This document shows positions 12,907-14,798 of a DNA stretch of 14,798 bases, one piece after another; position 1 is the stretch's first letter; every line of letters begins with the position of its first letter. The position numbers were made by a program, and so were the translations under genes. Under the pieces are notes generated by a model, which had not been told where the DNA came from, made no database searches, and worked only from the letters and a program-made list of their open reading frames with translations. Source of the DNA: Clostridiales bacterium (GTDB lineage: Bacteria > Bacillota > Clostridia > Christensenellales > Aristaeellaceae); the NCBI GenBank assembly GCA_022776785.1, contig JALFHA010000312.1, positions 1-14,798 of the forward strand, written 5' to 3'.

Positions 12907-12951
12907 CGCGCCGCGTTCGGGTCACCGTCCCGATGCGGCGCGGCTTTTTTT
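12907..12951 (+). terminator. Intrinsic terminator of the diguanylate cyclase gene
   Basis: CGCGCCGC (12907-12914) pairs with GCGGCGCG (12935-12942), extended by a wobble pair and GGG/CCC with one bulge, around TCACCGT. Seven T follow (12945-12951). It lies 34 bases after the stop. Confidence 0.9.
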
Positions 12952-13028
12952 GTGCTTTGCCTTGATTCCGCCGCCAAATCCGGCTACAATGGAAGGGAAA
13001 GCATCCGCACAACAGGGAGGGGACGCCC

Positions 13029-14597
13029 ATGCTCGCACAGCTCCTGAGCCTCGGTTTGGCAGGCGTGGAGGGATTTCTGGTTACGGTGGAGGCCTACTGC
13101 GCCGACGGGATGCCGACGATGGAGCTCGTCGGCCTGCCGGACGCCGCCGTCAAGGAGAGCCGCGAGCGCGTGCGCGCCGCCATGGCCGCCTGCGGCCTGA
13201 GCTTCCCCGTCGCCCGGCTGACGGTGAACCTCGCCCCCGCCGACGTGCGCAAGGAGGGCCCCGCCTTTGACCTGCCCATCGCGCTGGCGATTCTCGCCGC
13301 ATCCGGCGCGCTGCCCGCCGGTGCGCTGCAGGGCGTGGCCGCCGTGGGCGAGCTGTCGCTTTCCGGCGGCGTGCTGGGCGTGCGCGGGGCGCTGTCGATG
13401 GCGATTGCCGCCCGCGCCCACGGCGTGAAGGTGCTGCTGCTGCCCGCCGACAACGCGCGCGAGGCCGCCTGCGTCGAGGGCATTCGCGTGCTGCCCGTGC
13501 GCCACCTTCAGGATGCGGTCGATCACCTGAACGGCACGAGCCCGCTGCTCCCGATGATCGCGCCGCCATACGGGCAGGGCGGCGGCGACGCCCCCGCCGC
13601 CAGCGACTTTGCCGACGTGCGCGGACAGCGCAGCGCCAAGCGTGCGCTGGAAATCGCCGCCGCGGGCGGGCACAACGTGCTGATGATCGGCCCGCCGGGC
13701 AGCGGCAAGACGATGATGGCGCGCTGCCTGCCGGGCATCCTGCCGAGGATGACGCTGGAGGAATCGCTTGCCGTCACGCGCATCCACAGCGCGGCGGGCG
13801 CGCTGGCCGCGGGCAGCGGCCTGCTCACGGAGCGTCCCTTCCGCGCGCCCCATCACACGGCCAGCGCCGCAGCGCTGGTGGGCGGCGGCATGAGGGCGCG
13901 CCCCGGCGAGATCAGCCTTGCTCACCACGGCGTGCTGTTCCTCGACGAGCTGCCCGAGTACAACCGCGCCGCGCTCGAGGCGCTGCGTCAGCCGCTGGAG
14001 GACGGCTTTGTGAGCGTCGTCCGCGTGAACGCACAGGCGAGATATCCCGCCCGCGCCATGCTCGTGGCCGCCATGAATCCCTGCCCCTGCGGCAACTACG
14101 GCAGCAAGACCGTGCCCTGCCGCTGCACGCCCAAGGAGATCGCGCGGTATCTGGGGCGCATCTCCGGCCCGCTGCTCGACCGCATCGACCTGCAGCTCGA
14201 GGTCTCCGCCGTCCCCGTGCGCGAGGTGACGTCCTCCGCGCCGGAGGAGCCGTCCGCCGCCATCCGCGCGCGCGTCGAGGCCGCCAGAGCGCTCCAGCAG
14301 GCGCGCTTTGAGCAGCTTCGCGGCGCAGGCGACGCCGCGCCCGACGCCAGCCCCGAGGCAAGCTGCAACGCGGCGCTGACCGCCCGGCAGGTATCCTCGG
14401 TCTGCCGGCTCAATGCCGCCGCACAGGCCATGCTCGAGCGCGCCTGCGAGCGGTATCATCTTTCCATGCGCGCCGTCAGCCGCACGCTCAAGGTCGCGCG
14501 CACCATCGCCGACCTCGCCGGGGAGGAGGACATCGCCAGTGCGGATCTGCTCGAGGCGCTCAGCTTCCGCAATCCCGACGGGGAGTACTGGAGGTAG
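13029..14597 (+). CDS. yifB: YifB/ComM-family AAA+ ATPase (Mg-chelatase-like)
   Basis: The 522-residue protein starts at ATG 13029, 8 bases after GGGAGG. Residues 1-165 form the ChlI-like/Lon-S5 N-domain (VEAYCADGMP, VGLPDAAVKESRERVRAA, LTVNLAPADVRKEGPAFDLPIAL). The AAA+ core has Walker A GPPGSGKT (221-228), Walker B GVLFLDELPE (301-310) and MNPCPCG (349-355), with C352, C354, C364 and C366 able to bind zinc, and LLDRIDLQ (382-389). The C-terminal helical domain (about 415-520) includes LSMRAVSRTLKVARTIADL. In naturally competent Gram-negatives ComM is a branch-migration helicase for incoming DNA; in Firmicutes the role is not settled. In many bacteria dprA or topA is nearby, but here an AT-richer gene follows. 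It is not a chlorophyll enzyme despite older Mg-chelatase names. Confidence 0.95.
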   Translation: MLAQLLSLGLAGVEGFLVTVEAYCADGMPTMELVGLPDAAVKESRERVRAAMAACGLSFPVARLTVNLAPADVRKEGPAFDLPIALAILAASGALPAGALQGVAAVGELSLSGGVLGVRGALSMAIAARAHGVKVLLLPADNAREAACVEGIRVLPVRHLQDAVDHLNGTSPLLPMIAPPYGQGGGDAPAASDFADVRGQRSAKRALEIAAAGGHNVLMIGPPGSGKTMMARCLPGILPRMTLEESLAVTRIHSAAGALAAGSGLLTERPFRAPHHTASAAALVGGGMRARPGEISLAHHGVLFLDELPEYNRAALEALRQPLEDGFVSVVRVNAQARYPARAMLVAAMNPCPCGNYGSKTVPCRCTPKEIARYLGRISGPLLDRIDLQLEVSAVPVREVTSSAPEEPSAAIRARVEAARALQQARFEQLRGAGDAAPDASPEASCNAALTARQVSSVCRLNAAAQAMLERACERYHLSMRAVSRTLKVARTIADLAGEEDIASADLLEALSFRNPDGEYWR

Positions 14598-14598
14598 C

Positions 14599-14628
14599 TG
14601 CAATTAGAAAAGGCGAGAAGAAATTGCA
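14599..14628. promoter_or_regulatory. Inverted repeat overlapping the -35 of the right-edge gene
   Basis: TGCAATT (14599-14605) and AATTGCA (14622-14628) are perfect inverted repeats with a 16-base spacer. The right arm overlaps the -35 hexamer at 14624-14629, as an operator would. The base composition changes sharply to A/T-rich here, just after the yifB stop. Confidence 0.5.
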
Positions 14629-14652
14629 ACTGAGAAGCAACATGAATATGAT
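14624..14652 (+). promoter_or_regulatory. Promoter of the right-edge gene
   Basis: TTGCAA (14624-14629), a 17-base spacer and TATGAT (14647-14652). The palindrome TGATATATCA (14649-14658) overlaps the -10 end, another possible operator. Confidence 0.6.
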
Positions 14653-14704
14653 ATATCATCATTAACAAAAAGCTATCCTGGTCGCCAACTGTGGAGGTGT
14701 AACT

Positions 14705-14798
14705 ATGGGGATTAATGGGCAATTACCTGATGTACCATGGCATATCGGTTCGCCTAAAATGGATGAAAATGATACAAGACGGCATAAGGCACGCTGTG
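14705..14798 (+). CDS. 5' end of an unrecognised, AT-richer gene
   Basis: GGAGGTG (14693-14699) lies 5 bases before ATG 14705, and the frame stays open for 31 codons to the window edge. The visible residues include GQLPDVPWHIGSPKMDEND (5-23) and then basic RRHK (25-28); there is no signal peptide or hydrophobic segment, so a soluble protein is likely. Codons such as ATT, AAT, TTA, GAT and AGA contrast with the G/C-ending codons of every other gene in the window, which suggests recent acquisition or a mobile element or defence island starting here. It has its own promoter with operator-like palindromes. Too little is visible to name the family. Confidence 0.62.
   Translation, partial: MGINGQLPDVPWHIGSPKMDENDTRRHKARC

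Noticed and set aside
12984..14603. 539-codon minus-strand open frame over yifB
   Set aside because: Same reason: the plus frame has Walker motifs and zinc cysteines, the minus frame none.

Overview
The window reads as chromosomal DNA of a GC-rich, low-motility-information Clostridia-type Firmicute, probably a gut lineage of the Oscillospirales/Christensenellales kind. This is an inference from the strong AGGAGG-type ribosome binding sites, the G/C-ending codons, the DnaA type and TTATCCACA boxes, the GPH-transporter plus GH2 sugar locus and the Cache-GAF-GGDEF protein. No rRNA or tRNA is present to fix the taxonomy.

Layout. 1-426: 3' part of a ROK-family sugar kinase. 427-689: intergenic stretch built from palindromic repeat modules. 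690-2349: two secreted proteins, a phosphodiester glycosidase (NAGPA-domain) protein and an unrecognised one. 2342-2695 (minus): an ArsC/Spx-fold protein that seems to lack the usual cysteine. 2696-3162: repeat-rich intergenic region ending in a terminator-like hairpin. 3163-3897: an SDR oxidoreductase. 3898-4331: the likely chromosomal origin, with three perfect DnaA boxes and many near-matches, an AT-rich stretch, a good promoter and a leader hairpin. 4332-5657: dnaA. 5658-6203: a second repeat-module region and two strong hairpins. 6204-9918: a sugar-uptake operon (GPH symporter and GH2 beta-galactosidase-like enzyme). 9971-10429 (minus): a VanZ-family membrane protein, best started at a TTG. 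10606-10698 (minus): a 30-residue membrane peptide. 10944-12872: a Cache-GAF-GGDEF diguanylate cyclase, divergent from the small peptide. 13029-14597: the YifB/ComM-type AAA+ protein. 14705-14798: the first 31 codons of an AT-richer gene behind its own promoter and palindromes.

How it fits together. The centre is an origin/dnaA locus, but dnaN does not follow dnaA as it does in most Firmicutes; a mosaic of short palindromic repeats and a sugar operon take its place. Copies of one composite repeat lie in inverted orientation on either side of oriC-dnaA, and a third intergenic region shares one of its modules. The sugar kinase, GPH transporter and GH2 enzyme fit glycan or galactoside use. The rest are housekeeping, envelope and signalling genes.

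I did not find a clear new multi-gene system. The most unusual points are the repeat mosaic around the origin, the lone dnaA, a 15-bp palindrome inside oriC, the regulated-looking 30-aa membrane peptide, and the compositional change with operator-like palindromes at the right edge.
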